A DNA stretch of 64,000 nucleotides from Lysobacterales bacterium (GCA_021324945.1 JAJPID010000060.1:1-64000), one strand, 5' to 3'. Shown: positions 47,802 to 57,226, counted from the first letter of the stretch. A program made the numbers and translations. The notes: a model not told the origin generated them from the letters alone.

Positions 47802-48664
47802 CTCAAACCGCTCATGCCCAGATACATTGCAAGCAAACTGTTACCGAACACGAACCACACCCAACCCGCGATGGCGAGAAACGGGCCGAACGGGATCGGC
47901 GTGGAGTGATCCTGCGCACGCGCGCGCAGCGCGATCACGCCGACGACCGCACCAATGAATGACGACAACAGCACGATCGGCAGCAACGCGATCGGGCCCA
48001 TCCATGCCCCCAGCGCGGCGAGTAATTTGAAATCGCCGTAGCCCATGCCTTCCTTACCGGTAAGCAGTTTGAAGATCCAGTACACGCACCACAGTGCGAG
48101 ATAGCCGATCGCCGCGCCCTCGATGGCCGCACGCCCATCCACGAACAGTGGAACCAGTGCGAGCAGCAGGCCAAGCCACAGCAGCGGCAGCGTCAATTGA
48201 TCCGGCAAAAGTTGCGTGCGCAGATCGATGCCGGCGGCGGCAATCAGAGCCCAGGTGAAAAGCAATCCCCCCAGCCCTGCCCAGTTCGGGCCGAAACGCC
48301 AGATCACGACCGCGCTCAGGATGCCGCTCAAGCATTCGACCAGCGGGTATTGGATCGAGATTGATGCCTTGCAAAAGCGGCAGCGGCCGCGCAGCGCCAG
48401 CCATGAAATCAGCGGAATATTGTCTTGCGCGGCGAGCGGATGCTTGCAGTGCGGGCAGTGCGAGGCTTGCCGCACCAGTCCTGGCGGCGCCGGTTCGTCG
48501 CCCGGCGGCAACTCCAGCACTTCACGCGCGTCGCGTTTCCAGGTGTGCATCAGCCGCGGCGGCAGACGCAGGATCACCACATTCAGAAAACTGCCGACCA
48601 GCAGACCGAGCACGAACGCGGCGGCGATCCACACCGCCGCGGGCACTCCTGCAAGCTCGGTCAT
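47798..48664 (-). CDS. pilD: prepilin leader peptidase/N-methyltransferase
   Basis: PilD cleaves and N-methylates type IV prepilins and type II pseudopilins in the inner membrane. The 288-residue protein has the four-cysteine zinc site CPHC...CRFC (about 69-97), and the two catalytic aspartates in GIDLRTQLLPD and GMGYGDFKLLAA. The start at 48664 gives the usual short periplasmic N-terminus; the longer frame runs into pilC. It lies 16 bases after pilC. Confidence 0.95.
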   Translation of the reverse strand: MTELAGVPAAVWIAAAFVLGLLVGSFLNVVILRLPPRLMHTWKRDAREVLELPPGDEPAPPGLVRQASHCPHCKHPLAAQDNIPLISWLALRGRCRFCKASISIQYPLVECLSGILSAVVIWRFGPNWAGLGGLLFTWALIAAAGIDLRTQLLPDQLTLPLLWLGLLLALVPLFVDGRAAIEGAAIGYLALWCVYWIFKLLTGKEGMGYGDFKLLAALGAWMGPIALLPIVLLSSFIGAVVGVIALRARAQDHSTPIPFGPFLAIAGWVWFVFGNSLLAMYLGMSGLR

Positions 48665-48680
48665 CGCGATTGTCGCGCGT

Positions 48681-49952
48681 TCAGAAAGTGCCGGCCAGCT
48701 TGAAGATCGGCAGATACAAGCCAACCACCATGCCGCCGACCAGCACGCCAATAACTACCATGATCAGCGGTTCGAGCAGCGTGGAGAGCGTATCGACCGC
48801 GTTGTTGACTTCTTCTTCGTAGAACTCGGCGACCTTGAACAGCATGGAATCCAACGCACCGGATTCCTCGCCGATCGCGACCATCTGTACGACCATGTTG
48901 GGGAACAAATTGGTTTGCTTCATAGCGAGTTGCAGTTGATGGCCGATGGCGACGTCATCGCGCATGCGCTTGACCGCTTGCCCATAGACCACGCTACCGG
49001 TAGCGCCTGCCACCGCATCCATCGCTTCCACCAGCGGCACACCGGCGCGGAAGGTCACACCCAGCGTACGTGCGAAGCGTGCGATCGCCGACTGGCGCAG
49101 GATGTTGCCAATGATCGGAATCTTCAGCGACATGCGGTCGACGAAGTGTGCGACTTTCTCCGAGCGCTTGTATGACATGACGATGGCAACGATGCCGCCA
49201 ACCACGATCAACAAGGCCAACCACCAATAGCTCTGCATGAACTGTGAGGCATTGACGATCATCTGGGTGAACGCCGGCAGTTCAACCCCGGCATCCTTGA
49301 ACACGCCCTGGAACACCGGCACTACGAACAGCAACAGGATCATGCTCACCAGCAGCGCAACGCACAGCACCATCGCGGGGTAGAACAGCGCTTTCTTGAT
49401 TTTGGCCTTGATCGCCTCGATGCGCTCCTTGTAGGTGGCGACGGTGTCCAGCACGGTATCCAGCACGCCAGCCGATTCGCCCGCGCGGACCAGATTGCGG
49501 TACAGCTCATCGAATTGCACCGGATATTTCGCCAGCGACTCATGCAGCGCCGAACCGCCCTCGATGTTCTGTTTAATGTCCGTGAGCATGTTCTTGAAAC
49601 GCACATTGCGCTGACCGCCGGCAATGATCTCGAACGACTGCACCATCGGTACGCCCGCGGCCATCATGGTCGCGATCTGACGGCTGAAGATGGCGACGTC
49701 ACGCGGCTTGACGCGCTTGCCGGCAGCACCGAACAACGGCTTGGGCTTTTCCTTCACCGTCTGCGGATTCATGCCTTGGCGGCGCAGCTCGGCCTTCACC
49801 AGGCTGGCGTTGCGCGCCTGCATCTCGCCCTTCATCCGGGTGCCGCGCTTGTCCAGCGCAGTCCACTCGTACACCGTCAATTGCTTGACCGCAGCGCGTG
49901 CCGCGCCGACTGAGCGGTTGGTGGACTTGTTGATGGTGGTGGCGGTGGCCAT
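48681..49952 (-). CDS. pilC: type IV pilus inner-membrane platform protein PilC
   Basis: PilC is the GspF-type platform on which PilB and PilT act. The 423-residue protein has two GspF domains (about 80-205 and 285-410), with IFSRQIATMMAAGVPMVQSF in the first and FARTLGVTFRAGVPLVEAM in the second, and three membrane segments. The start at 49952 follows GGGGAAA on the minus strand. It is downstream of pilB by 160 bp; no pilin gene lies in that gap. Confidence 0.95.
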   Translation of the reverse strand: MATATTINKSTNRSVGAARAAVKQLTVYEWTALDKRGTRMKGEMQARNASLVKAELRRQGMNPQTVKEKPKPLFGAAGKRVKPRDVAIFSRQIATMMAAGVPMVQSFEIIAGGQRNVRFKNMLTDIKQNIEGGSALHESLAKYPVQFDELYRNLVRAGESAGVLDTVLDTVATYKERIEAIKAKIKKALFYPAMVLCVALLVSMILLLFVVPVFQGVFKDAGVELPAFTQMIVNASQFMQSYWWLALLIVVGGIVAIVMSYKRSEKVAHFVDRMSLKIPIIGNILRQSAIARFARTLGVTFRAGVPLVEAMDAVAGATGSVVYGQAVKRMRDDVAIGHQLQLAMKQTNLFPNMVVQMVAIGEESGALDSMLFKVAEFYEEEVNNAVDTLSTLLEPLIMVVIGVLVGGMVVGLYLPIFKLAGTF

Positions 49953-49970
49953 ATCGTTTCCCCATGTTGA

Positions 49971-50002
49971 GCCGAAACGAACCTTTCCCGAACTGTTTCG
50001 GC
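49971..50002. repeat. 8-bp inverted repeat ahead of pilC
   Basis: GCCGAAAC (49971-49978) and GTTTCGGC (49995-50002) form a perfect stem with a 16-base loop just upstream of the pilC start on the minus strand. It may be an operator or a structure in the pilB-pilC mRNA; there is no T run. Confidence 0.45.
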
Positions 50003-50112
50003 GCGCGAATCAGGCACTTGTCCGGCCCCATTTCGCGGCTCAAGCATAAACGCAAAAGCCCGCTTCATGCGTGGCAGGCCGTTCCCCGCCTGCGATTTCG
50101 TGATCGGTTCGT

Positions 50113-51837
50113 CTAATCCTTGGTGACGCGGTTGATCTCGGCCAGGCTCGTGACGCCCTGTTTCACCTTCCACAGTGCGGAATCACGCAGGGAACGCACG
50201 CCGCTCTTCGCGGCGGCTTCGGCGATCTTCATGGCGTTTCCGCCTTCGAGGATGATGCGCTGGATGTGGTCATTCATCGGCATCACCTCGTAGATGCCGA
50301 CTCGGCCCTTGTAACCGTCGTTGCAACCGGAACAGCCAACGGCATCGAACAATTGCAGGCCCTTGGCGATTTCCTCTTTGGTAAAGCCTTCCGCCAACAG
50401 CGCGGCTTCCGGCAGCATTATCGGCCTCTTGCAGTCGTGCAGGCGGCGTGCCAAACGCTGTGCGATCACCAAGGTCACACTGGACGTGATGTTGTACGGT
50501 GCGATGCCCATGTTCATCAGACGCGCAATGGTCTGCGCCGCATCGTTGGTGTGCAGTGTGGACAGCACCATGTGGCCGGTCTGCGCGGCCTTGATCGCGA
50601 TTTCGGCGGTTTCCAGATCGCGGATCTCACCGACCATGATCACGTCCGGGTCCTGACGCAGGAAAGCGCGCAAGGCGGCGGCGAAGGTCATGCCGCGTTT
50701 GACGTTCTGCGCCACCTGGTTGATGCCCGAGACGCGGATTTCGACCGGGTCTTCAACCGTGGAGATGTTTCGGCCGACATCGTTCAGGATGTTCAGCGCG
50801 GTATAGAGCGAAACGGTTTTGCCCGAGCCAGTGGGACCGGTCACCAGCACCATGCCGTAAGGCTTGTGGATGGCATTGAGGAACAGTTCCTTCTGATCTT
50901 CCTCGTAGCCGAGTTTGTCGATCCCCAGCTTGGCCGCGGCGGGATCGAGGATACGCAACACCACTTTTTCACCAAACAGCGTCGGCAGCGTGCTGACGCG
51001 GAAGTCGATCGACTTGCCCTTGGAAAGGTTCAGTTTGATGCGACCATCCTGAGGCACGCGCCGCTCGGCGATGTCCAATCCCGACATGACCTTCAGGCGC
51101 GAGGCGATGCGTGGCGCCAGCTTGATGGGTGGGGAGGCGACCGCGCGCAGGATGCCGTCCAGACGTACGCGCACGCGGTAGTGGCCTTCGTAAGGTTCGA
51201 AATGGATATCCGAGGCGCCGCGTTTGATGGCGTCCACCAGGATCTTGTTGACGAACCGCACGACTGGGGCATCTTCGCCGCCGACTGCATCGAAACCGGT
51301 TTCGCCATCTTCGCCGCTTTCGCCCAGCTCGAGGTTCTCAAGACCTTCCGCATCGTCCAGGTCGGGCATTGCGGCGTTTTGGCTGGACAACGCCTGATCG
51401 ATCGTGCGCTTCAGCAGTTCCGGCTCGATCAGGATCGGCTCGACCGCGCTATTGGAGTGAAACTTGATCTCATCGAGCGCCGCGGAATTGGTCGGATCGG
51501 CGATGCCGACGAACAGCCGATTGCCGCGCTTGAACAGCGGCAGCGCGGTGTGCTTGTTGATCAGCTCCTCGCTGACTACCTTCAGCGGCAATTGCGAGAA
51601 ATCCAGCGCATTGGCGTCCAGCAACGGCACGCCGAATTCGGCAGAAACCGCTTGCGCCACGCGCTTGCCTTCGACCAAGCCGTTGTCCACCAGCCAAGTC
51701 GCCAGCGGCGTCTTGTTGCGGAGCGAATCCTCGACCGCCTGGCGCGCATCGGCTTCCGACAGCGCGCCCTCGATCGCCAGCCGCCGGGCGATGCCGGTGA
51801 GTCCCGCAAACGGAGTCGGATTCAACTGGGTTGCCAT
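50113..51837 (-). CDS. pilB: type IV pilus assembly ATPase PilB
   Basis: PilB powers pilus extension. The 574-residue ATPase has an N-terminal MshEN/GspE-N region (about 10-150), Walker A GPTGSGKT (334-341), Asp and His boxes, and Walker B DPDVIMVGEIRD (396-407). The zinc loop keeps CSGC at 502-505, but the first pair reads LHDC, with only one cysteine where relatives have CxxC. The ATG at 51837 is chosen because the upstream frame lacks similarity. It heads the pilB-pilC-pilD-PEtN-coaE run on the minus strand. Confidence 0.95.
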   Translation of the reverse strand: MATQLNPTPFAGLTGIARRLAIEGALSEADARQAVEDSLRNKTPLATWLVDNGLVEGKRVAQAVSAEFGVPLLDANALDFSQLPLKVVSEELINKHTALPLFKRGNRLFVGIADPTNSAALDEIKFHSNSAVEPILIEPELLKRTIDQALSSQNAAMPDLDDAEGLENLELGESGEDGETGFDAVGGEDAPVVRFVNKILVDAIKRGASDIHFEPYEGHYRVRVRLDGILRAVASPPIKLAPRIASRLKVMSGLDIAERRVPQDGRIKLNLSKGKSIDFRVSTLPTLFGEKVVLRILDPAAAKLGIDKLGYEEDQKELFLNAIHKPYGMVLVTGPTGSGKTVSLYTALNILNDVGRNISTVEDPVEIRVSGINQVAQNVKRGMTFAAALRAFLRQDPDVIMVGEIRDLETAEIAIKAAQTGHMVLSTLHTNDAAQTIARLMNMGIAPYNITSSVTLVIAQRLARRLHDCKRPIMLPEAALLAEGFTKEEIAKGLQLFDAVGCSGCNDGYKGRVGIYEVMPMNDHIQRIILEGGNAMKIAEAAAKSGVRSLRDSALWKVKQGVTSLAEINRVTKD

Positions 51838-51875
51838 GATGTGTTGCCAAACCCCGCCACTATGGAAGCTCTGAA

Positions 51876-51971
51876 CAAATCCATCCCGGATTTGTCGAGG
51901 CACGTCTAATTGGGTGCACGTCCGAATTCGGCTCCACAAATCAAGCACCTGAAACAAAGACGTGCTTGATT
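51876..51971. promoter_or_regulatory. inverted repeats in the pilB leader
   Basis: A 10-bp perfect inverted repeat AATCAAGCAC/GTGCTTGATT (51939-51948 and 51962-51971, 13-base loop) and a 7-bp one CAAATCC/GGATTTG (51876-51894) lie within 135 bases upstream of pilB. No consensus sigma-54 -24/-12 pair was found by eye. They could be a regulator site or a leader RNA structure. The rest of the 260-bp gap to the aminotransferase gene is empty. Confidence 0.5.
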
Positions 51972-52097
51972 CGCGCGCGGCACATCCCAGTGCCTCACGG
52001 AAACTCCAATAAATCGGAGTGTCCTCACAGGCGGAATGTACCGCAAATGGCGGCCCGATGGACGGCCCGGGCTGAGACGCGGTGCCCGGAGATGCCC

Positions 52098-53273
52098 CTA
52101 GCGCAGGCAATCGCGCACGGCCGCGATCACCCGCTGCACATCGGCGTCGGTAAGTTTCGGCGACAGCGGCAGGCTGACGGTCTGCCGGCCCAGCCACATG
52201 GCGTGGGGCCATTGTTCGGGGCGCCAGCCATAGCGTTGCCGGTAGTACGGGTGTTCCGGTACGGAGAGGTAATGCACGCCAGTGCCGATGCGGCGGGCAT
52301 TCATCGCATCCAGGAACGCGTCACGCGAGAGGCCGCAGCGCGTTTCGTCGATCATGATCGTGAACAGATGATAGGCGTGGCGTGTATCGGTTTGCGGCGG
52401 AGCCGGCAAACCGATCGGCAAATCGGCGAAAGCCTGCATGTAAAGGTTCCAGACTTGCTCGCGACGCTGCCAGTTGCGCTCCACCCGCGCAAGCTGGTGG
52501 ATGCCGATCGCCGCCTGCAAGTCCATCATGTTGTACTTGAACCCGGCCTCGACGACCTGGTAATGCTTGTAGCCTTGATCGCCGAAACGATGCCAGGCGT
52601 CCTTGCTCATGCCGTGTAGCGCCAGCATCTTGGCGCGGGCGATGCGCGCCTCATCGCGGCCAGTGATCATGCCGCCTTCTCCGGTCACCACATTCTTGGT
52701 GGCATAGAAACTGAAGCAGCCGAAATCGCCGAAGGTGCCGGTTTTGCGGCCATGGTACGTCGTCTCGATCGCGTGCGCGCAATCTTCGATCACGACGAGA
52801 TCGTGCTTGCGCGCGATCGCAGTGATCGCATCCATCTCGCAGGCGCGTCCGGCGAAATGCACCGGCAGGATCGCGCGCGTGCGTGGTGTGATCGCCGCCT
52901 CGATCGCGGCCGGGTCGATGTTCTGCGTCAGCGGATCCACATCCGCCAGCACCGGCGTCAAGCCGGCATGGATGATCGCATTCACCGATGCGCAGAAGGT
53001 CAGCGGTGTGGTGATCACCTCGCTGCCCGGCTCGATGCCCGCAGCGACCATGCTGACGTGCAGTGCGGCGGTAGCCGAATTGACCGCCGCCACCTGCGAG
53101 GGCTGCAAACCTTGATACGCGGCGAAATCGCGCTCGAACCGCGCCACGCGCGGGCCCGTGCCGAGCCATGCGGACTGCATGCAGGCGACGACTTCGTCGA
53201 TCTCGGGCTGCTCGATCGGCGGTGAGCCGAAGATCAGGAAGGGCTCCGCCTCGTTCTGCGATGAATGTTGCAT
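52098..53273 (-). CDS. DegT/DnrJ/EryC1/StrS-family sugar aminotransferase
   Basis: A 391-residue PLP enzyme that makes 4-amino (or 3-amino) sugars from nucleotide-keto sugars. PLP-site features include SATAALHVSM, VIEDCAHAIE with the cofactor-ring Asp, and the Schiff-base lysine in FYATKNVVTGEGG. It resembles ArnB and GDP-perosamine synthases alike, so the substrate is open; GDP-4-keto-6-deoxymannose from Gmd is a candidate. The ATG at 53273 fits the family start. It is divergent from the glycosyltransferase at 53353. Confidence 0.88.
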   Translation of the reverse strand: MQHSSQNEAEPFLIFGSPPIEQPEIDEVVACMQSAWLGTGPRVARFERDFAAYQGLQPSQVAAVNSATAALHVSMVAAGIEPGSEVITTPLTFCASVNAIIHAGLTPVLADVDPLTQNIDPAAIEAAITPRTRAILPVHFAGRACEMDAITAIARKHDLVVIEDCAHAIETTYHGRKTGTFGDFGCFSFYATKNVVTGEGGMITGRDEARIARAKMLALHGMSKDAWHRFGDQGYKHYQVVEAGFKYNMMDLQAAIGIHQLARVERNWQRREQVWNLYMQAFADLPIGLPAPPQTDTRHAYHLFTIMIDETRCGLSRDAFLDAMNARRIGTGVHYLSVPEHPYYRQRYGWRPEQWPHAMWLGRQTVSLPLSPKLTDADVQRVIAAVRDCLR

Positions 53274-53312
53274 GGTGCTCCAACGGGCATGCCGGCCAGC
53301 CGCGAGTGCCGC

Positions 53313-53318
53313 TATGAT
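53313..53318 (+). promoter_or_regulatory. -10 box and strong ribosome site before the DPM-like gene
   Basis: TATGAT at 53313-53318 fits a -10 element; the -35 region is weak. The leader then carries AAGGAGGGG (53341-53349), a near-perfect ribosome site, spaced correctly for TTG at 53353. Confidence 0.5.
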
Positions 53319-53352
53319 CCACGGCGCGAGTGCGTTGCGAAAGGAGGGGAGC

Positions 53353-54201
53353 TTGCTCAGCATCATCCTGCCGGCCAAGAACGAAGCCGCCGCGCTCGCG
53401 GCGCTGCTGCCGGCGCTACGAGCGGCGCAGCCGGATGCCGAAATCATCATCGTGGATGATGGCTCCACCGATGACACGCGCGCGCTGTGCGCGCGACACG
53501 ATGTGATTTGTTTGTCCTCGCCCTATTCAATGGGTAACGGGGCGGCGATCAAGCGCGGTGCGCGTGCGGCGAAAGGCGACGTATTGGTGTTCATGGATGC
53601 CGACGGCCAGCACCACCCGGTCGACATCGCGCGTCTGCTGACCAAACTGGAAGAAGGCTACGACATGGTGGTGGGCGCACGCGCCTGGGCGGGCCAGGCC
53701 GGCGTGGGACGTGGCGTGGCCAACACGATCTACAACAAGCTCGCAAGCTGGATGACCGGTTTCAATGTGGCCGACCTCACCTCCGGTTTCCGCGCCGCAC
53801 GCGCGGACAAGTTCCGCGAATTCCTGCATCTGTTGCCGAACGGATTTTCCTATCCGACCACCAGCACAATGGCATTTTTCCGCAGCGCGTACGCCGTGGC
53901 CTATGTGCCTATCCACGCCGCACAGCGCGTGGGCAAGAGCCACATCCGCCCGGTGCGCGACGGCGTGCGTTTCCTACTGATCATCTTCAAGATCGCCACG
54001 CTTTACTCCCCGCTGAAATTGTTCGTTCCCGCCGGTGCGTTTTTCTTCCTGCTTGGCCTTGGCTATTACTGCTACACCTTCGTGACCCTTCACCGCTTCA
54101 GCAACATGAGCGCGCTGCTGTTATCCGCCGCCGTGATCATTTTCCTGATCGGGTTGATTTCCGAGCAGATCACATCGTTGACCTACCGACACGATGACTG
54201 A
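53353..54201 (+). CDS. GT2 glycosyltransferase, polyprenyl-phosphate sugar synthase type
   Basis: A 282-residue family 2 glycosyltransferase of the DPM1/ArnC/GtrB kind, which loads a sugar onto undecaprenyl phosphate. The nucleotide-sugar site has VDDGSTDDT and the DxD-like FMDADGQHHP; two membrane helices (about 220-245 and 252-272) form the C-terminus. TTG at 53353 is taken as the start because of the AAGGAGGGG site five bases upstream; an in-frame ATG at 53314 lies in the -10 box. It overlaps the next gene by 8 bases. Pairing with an ArnB-like aminotransferase hints at an amino-sugar carrier pathway. Confidence 0.85.
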   Translation: MLSIILPAKNEAAALAALLPALRAAQPDAEIIIVDDGSTDDTRALCARHDVICLSSPYSMGNGAAIKRGARAAKGDVLVFMDADGQHHPVDIARLLTKLEEGYDMVVGARAWAGQAGVGRGVANTIYNKLASWMTGFNVADLTSGFRAARADKFREFLHLLPNGFSYPTTSTMAFFRSAYAVAYVPIHAAQRVGKSHIRPVRDGVRFLLIIFKIATLYSPLKLFVPAGAFFFLLGLGYYCYTFVTLHRFSNMSALLLSAAVIIFLIGLISEQITSLTYRHDD

Positions 54202-55339
54202 AGCCGCGCGACCGCGCATTCTGCTGGTCACGCGCAACCTGCCCCCTCTGGTGGGCGGGATGGAGCGGCTGAACTGGCATATGGCGAAGGAATTGTCCCG
54301 CTTTGCGCAGGTGCGCGTGATCGGCCCCGCAGGCTCGGCCAAACTGGCCCCCGCAGGGGTCGAGGTGGTGGAGGTTCCATTGCGGCCGCTGTGGAAATTT
54401 CTCTTGCTGGCAGAGTTACGCAGCGCCCGCATCGCGCGCCGTTTCCGGCCCGAGGTGGTCCTGGCAGGGAGCGGGCTGATGGCACCCACTGCGCTGCGTG
54501 CTGCACGGATTTGCGGTGCGCATTCGGCCGTTTACGTACACGGTTTGGACATCGTCGTGCCCAGTCGCCTATATCGTGCGTTATGGCTGCCGGCTCTGCG
54601 AAAGATGGATCGCGTGATTGCCAACAGCAATGCCACCGCTGAAATGGCGCGCACAATGGGCATTGCAAGGGCGCGCATCGGAATCGTACATCCAGGCGTC
54701 GAGTTGCGCGTGCCCGAGGCGGACGCGCAACGCATGACGGAATTTCGCGCAACGCATGCAGTAGGTGCCGGCCCGCTGCTGCTTTCCGTGGGCAGGCTCA
54801 GTGCACGCAAGGGGTTGCGCGACTTCGTCGCTGTGGTCTTGCCGCGGATCGTCGCGGAAATGCCCGATGCAACATTATTGATCGTCGGCGACGTACCCGC
54901 ACACGCATTACATCGCCGGCCGCAGTCGCAAGCTGAAATTCGTGCCGCTGCGGAATCCGCCGGAGTAGCCGAGCGGGTTCGATTCCTCGGAAAGTTGTCG
55001 GAATCGGATTTGTCCGTGGCCTATCAATGCGCCGACGCGCACGTCTTTCCGATCCGGGAGATTCCTGGAGACCCGGAAGGCTTCGGCATGGTGGCGATCG
55101 AAGCCGCGGCCCATGGGCTGCCGACGATTGCATATGCCACGGGCGGCGTGACGGATGCGGTTGAAAATTCCGTGTCCGGCCGCTTGGTGCCGCCTGGTGA
55201 TTCAGATGCCTTTGCGGCAGCCGTGATCGAGATCGTTCGCAAACCGCCAGACAGAAAAGGAATTCGTGATTTTGCCGCACGTTTTGCGTGGCAGCACTTC
55301 GGAGTGCAGTTGCAGACGCAATTGAACATGATCACATGA
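54194..55339 (+). CDS. GT4-family glycosyltransferase
   Basis: A 381-residue GT-B enzyme. The N-domain holds PLVGGMERLNWHMAKEL (glycine loop), and the C-domain has LLLSVGRLSARKGLRDFV and the donor site FPIREIPGDPEGFGMVAIEAAAHGLP with the EGFG-type E-x7-E motif. It should transfer a sugar from a nucleotide donor to a lipid-linked glycan on the cytoplasmic side. It overlaps both neighbours and belongs with them to one plus-strand operon. Confidence 0.88.
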   Translation: MTEAARPRILLVTRNLPPLVGGMERLNWHMAKELSRFAQVRVIGPAGSAKLAPAGVEVVEVPLRPLWKFLLLAELRSARIARRFRPEVVLAGSGLMAPTALRAARICGAHSAVYVHGLDIVVPSRLYRALWLPALRKMDRVIANSNATAEMARTMGIARARIGIVHPGVELRVPEADAQRMTEFRATHAVGAGPLLLSVGRLSARKGLRDFVAVVLPRIVAEMPDATLLIVGDVPAHALHRRPQSQAEIRAAAESAGVAERVRFLGKLSESDLSVAYQCADAHVFPIREIPGDPEGFGMVAIEAAAHGLPTIAYATGGVTDAVENSVSGRLVPPGDSDAFAAAVIEIVRKPPDRKGIRDFAARFAWQHFGVQLQTQLNMIT

Positions 55340-56061
55340 ACCAAACATCACGACAGCCGCACGCCGTGCTCGACTTGCCGTCGCGAAGATTGAAGGGTCT
55401 GAAAATTGAGCGCCTGCTCGACCTGCATTCGCGGCCACAACCGATAAGGATGCTGGAAATCGGTACGGGCTCTGGCGGCATCGCACACTTCTTCGGCACT
55501 CATCCGACTCTACGTTGCGATGTGGACGCCGTAGATGTGGTCGACAATCGACAGGTTTTCGATGGCTATCGTTTTCAGACGGTCAGCGATACCACCTTGC
55601 CGTTTTCTGACCGCAGTTTCGACATAATTCTCAGCAATCATGTCATCGAACATGTGGGCGATCATGTGGCGCAACTTTCACATCTGCGGGAAGTGCATCG
55701 CGTGTTGCGAAAGAATGGCGTTGGTTATCTGGCCGTTCCCAACCGCTGGATGCTCATCGAGCCGCACTATCGACTCCCTTTTCTGAGCTGGTGGCCGCAC
55801 AGCTGGCGCACGCCTTACCTGCGAATCATGCGCAAGGGTACGCATTACGACTGTGAGCCGCTGCGGATGCGGCAGTTGGAAAGCCTGCTGACGCAGGTTG
55901 GTTTTGCCTATGAAAATCTGTGCGTTGAAGCGCTGCGTGCCACCTTCGAAATCGAGAGGCAGCGGTCGCTCGGCATACGCCTACTTCGCTGCCTTCCGGA
56001 TTCGGCGATTCGGCCGCTGCGAAGAATCATTCCGACGCTGATCTATCGTCTCTGGATCTGA
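55336..56061 (+). CDS. class I SAM-dependent methyltransferase
   Basis: A 241-residue methyltransferase with SAM motif I MLEIGTGSGGIAHFFG (about 39-54), the acidic residue in VDAVDVVDN, and motif II/III LSNHVIEHVGDH (about 99-110). The C-terminal third is basic and amphipathic, suggesting membrane contact. Within a polysaccharide locus it may methylate a sugar. The ATG at 55336 overlaps the previous stop. Its last 19 bases overlap the convergent glycosyltransferase. Confidence 0.82.
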   Translation: MNQTSRQPHAVLDLPSRRLKGLKIERLLDLHSRPQPIRMLEIGTGSGGIAHFFGTHPTLRCDVDAVDVVDNRQVFDGYRFQTVSDTTLPFSDRSFDIILSNHVIEHVGDHVAQLSHLREVHRVLRKNGVGYLAVPNRWMLIEPHYRLPFLSWWPHSWRTPYLRIMRKGTHYDCEPLRMRQLESLLTQVGFAYENLCVEALRATFEIERQRSLGIRLLRCLPDSAIRPLRRIIPTLIYRLWI

Positions 56062-57203
56062 GCATCGCTCAGCATCTGGTGCAGGCTTGCTGCGACATCC
56101 TGCCATGTCCTGCGTTGTCCATAATCCGCAGTGGGTTGAGCAAGCAACTCCAACACGCGTGTGGCGAATGCCGCAGGATCATTCAAGGGTGCCAGATGCC
56201 GCGAATTTTCGTGTAGCATCCAGCGCACCGGCTCAGTGGCCGTCGCCACCACTGGTACGCCGCAGGCCATTGCCTCACATAATTTCGCAGGATAACTGTA
56301 ACGCCCGAAGCGCGTATTGGCCGTGGCGATGCAGGCCACGTCCAGCGCGTTGATCAGCATCGGTAAATTTTTGTCGGCGACATAGCCCGTGTGGATCACG
56401 CCGGGTTCTGCAATCGCGTGCGCCGGAGGGCGGCCACTCAATGCGAGTCGCACCTGCGGGCACACGTTGCGCACACGGCGGAAGGCGCGCAGCAGCAGAT
56501 CGGTGCCGCGATTGCGCGACCAGCTCCCGATATAACCGAGCAGCGGCGCGTCCAAAGGCAACTGGAGCGAATGTCGGCATTGCGTCTTGTCCAAAGGCAG
56601 GAATTCCGGATCGGCAGCCATTGGAAGAACCTGTGCCGGCAATCCGCTTGAGCGATTCGATTGTAATAACGCCGCAAGCTGCGGACCGGCGGCAGTTACC
56701 AGATCCGCTCTCTGAACCGCCCGTCGCCACGCCCAGTGCAGCGGCAGGTTCCATGGCATGTATGCTTCGAAATTATCATACGCATCAATCGCCAGACGTA
56801 TTCCAAACCGCGCAGCGAAGCGGTTGGCGATCACGCCATACCACGCGTCCGAGCAGGCGACGATCCAGTCTGGCCGGAAGGCGCCTATTTCCGAATTCAG
56901 TGCGGACATGAACCCGCGCAAGCCAAGCCTCCGAATGTCATGCGTTGACCACATGACACCTTCTCGTTCCATCGTCGCGGAGGTCAGATTGCGATGGCTG
57001 CACAATTGCACGCGCACCGAGTAACCCAACGTGGCCAGTTTCACCGGGAGATGGTGAAACCGACCATATGGACGCTCCAGCAGATCGCGCTGCTGCGGGT
57101 GGCGTTTGCAGAGGAAGAGTAGTCTCACGTTTGATGGCTTCAGCGCATGGGCGGGGTACCCCCAATTCGGGTACTTGTGCGCAATCCTGACATAAATACA
57201 CAT
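56043..57203 (-). CDS. GT4-family glycosyltransferase, minus strand
   Basis: A glycosyltransferase of about 386 residues with GT-B features: an N-domain containing GRFHHLPVKLATLGY and a C-domain with LGYIGSWSRNRGTDLLLRAF and the donor loop RYSYPAKLCEAMACGVPVVAT. The start is uncertain: ATG at 57203, TTG at 57224 or GTG at 57128, the last giving the usual VRLLFLC beginning. It is the only minus-strand gene between 53353 and 60550 and faces the GT2 gene at 57227 within a few bases. Confidence 0.8.
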   Translation of the reverse strand: MCIYVRIAHKYPNWGYPAHALKPSNVRLLFLCKRHPQQRDLLERPYGRFHHLPVKLATLGYSVRVQLCSHRNLTSATMEREGVMWSTHDIRRLGLRGFMSALNSEIGAFRPDWIVACSDAWYGVIANRFAARFGIRLAIDAYDNFEAYMPWNLPLHWAWRRAVQRADLVTAAGPQLAALLQSNRSSGLPAQVLPMAADPEFLPLDKTQCRHSLQLPLDAPLLGYIGSWSRNRGTDLLLRAFRRVRNVCPQVRLALSGRPPAHAIAEPGVIHTGYVADKNLPMLINALDVACIATANTRFGRYSYPAKLCEAMACGVPVVATATEPVRWMLHENSRHLAPLNDPAAFATRVLELLAQPTADYGQRRTWQDVAASLHQMLSDAQIQRR

Positions 57204-57226
57204 CTCAAATTGCGCTTCGCTCAACA

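Noticed and set aside
51838..52097. Sigma-54 promoter for pilB
   Set aside because: The nearest GG...GC pair on the minus strand has 9 rather than 10 bases between and lacks the TGGC and TTGC context.
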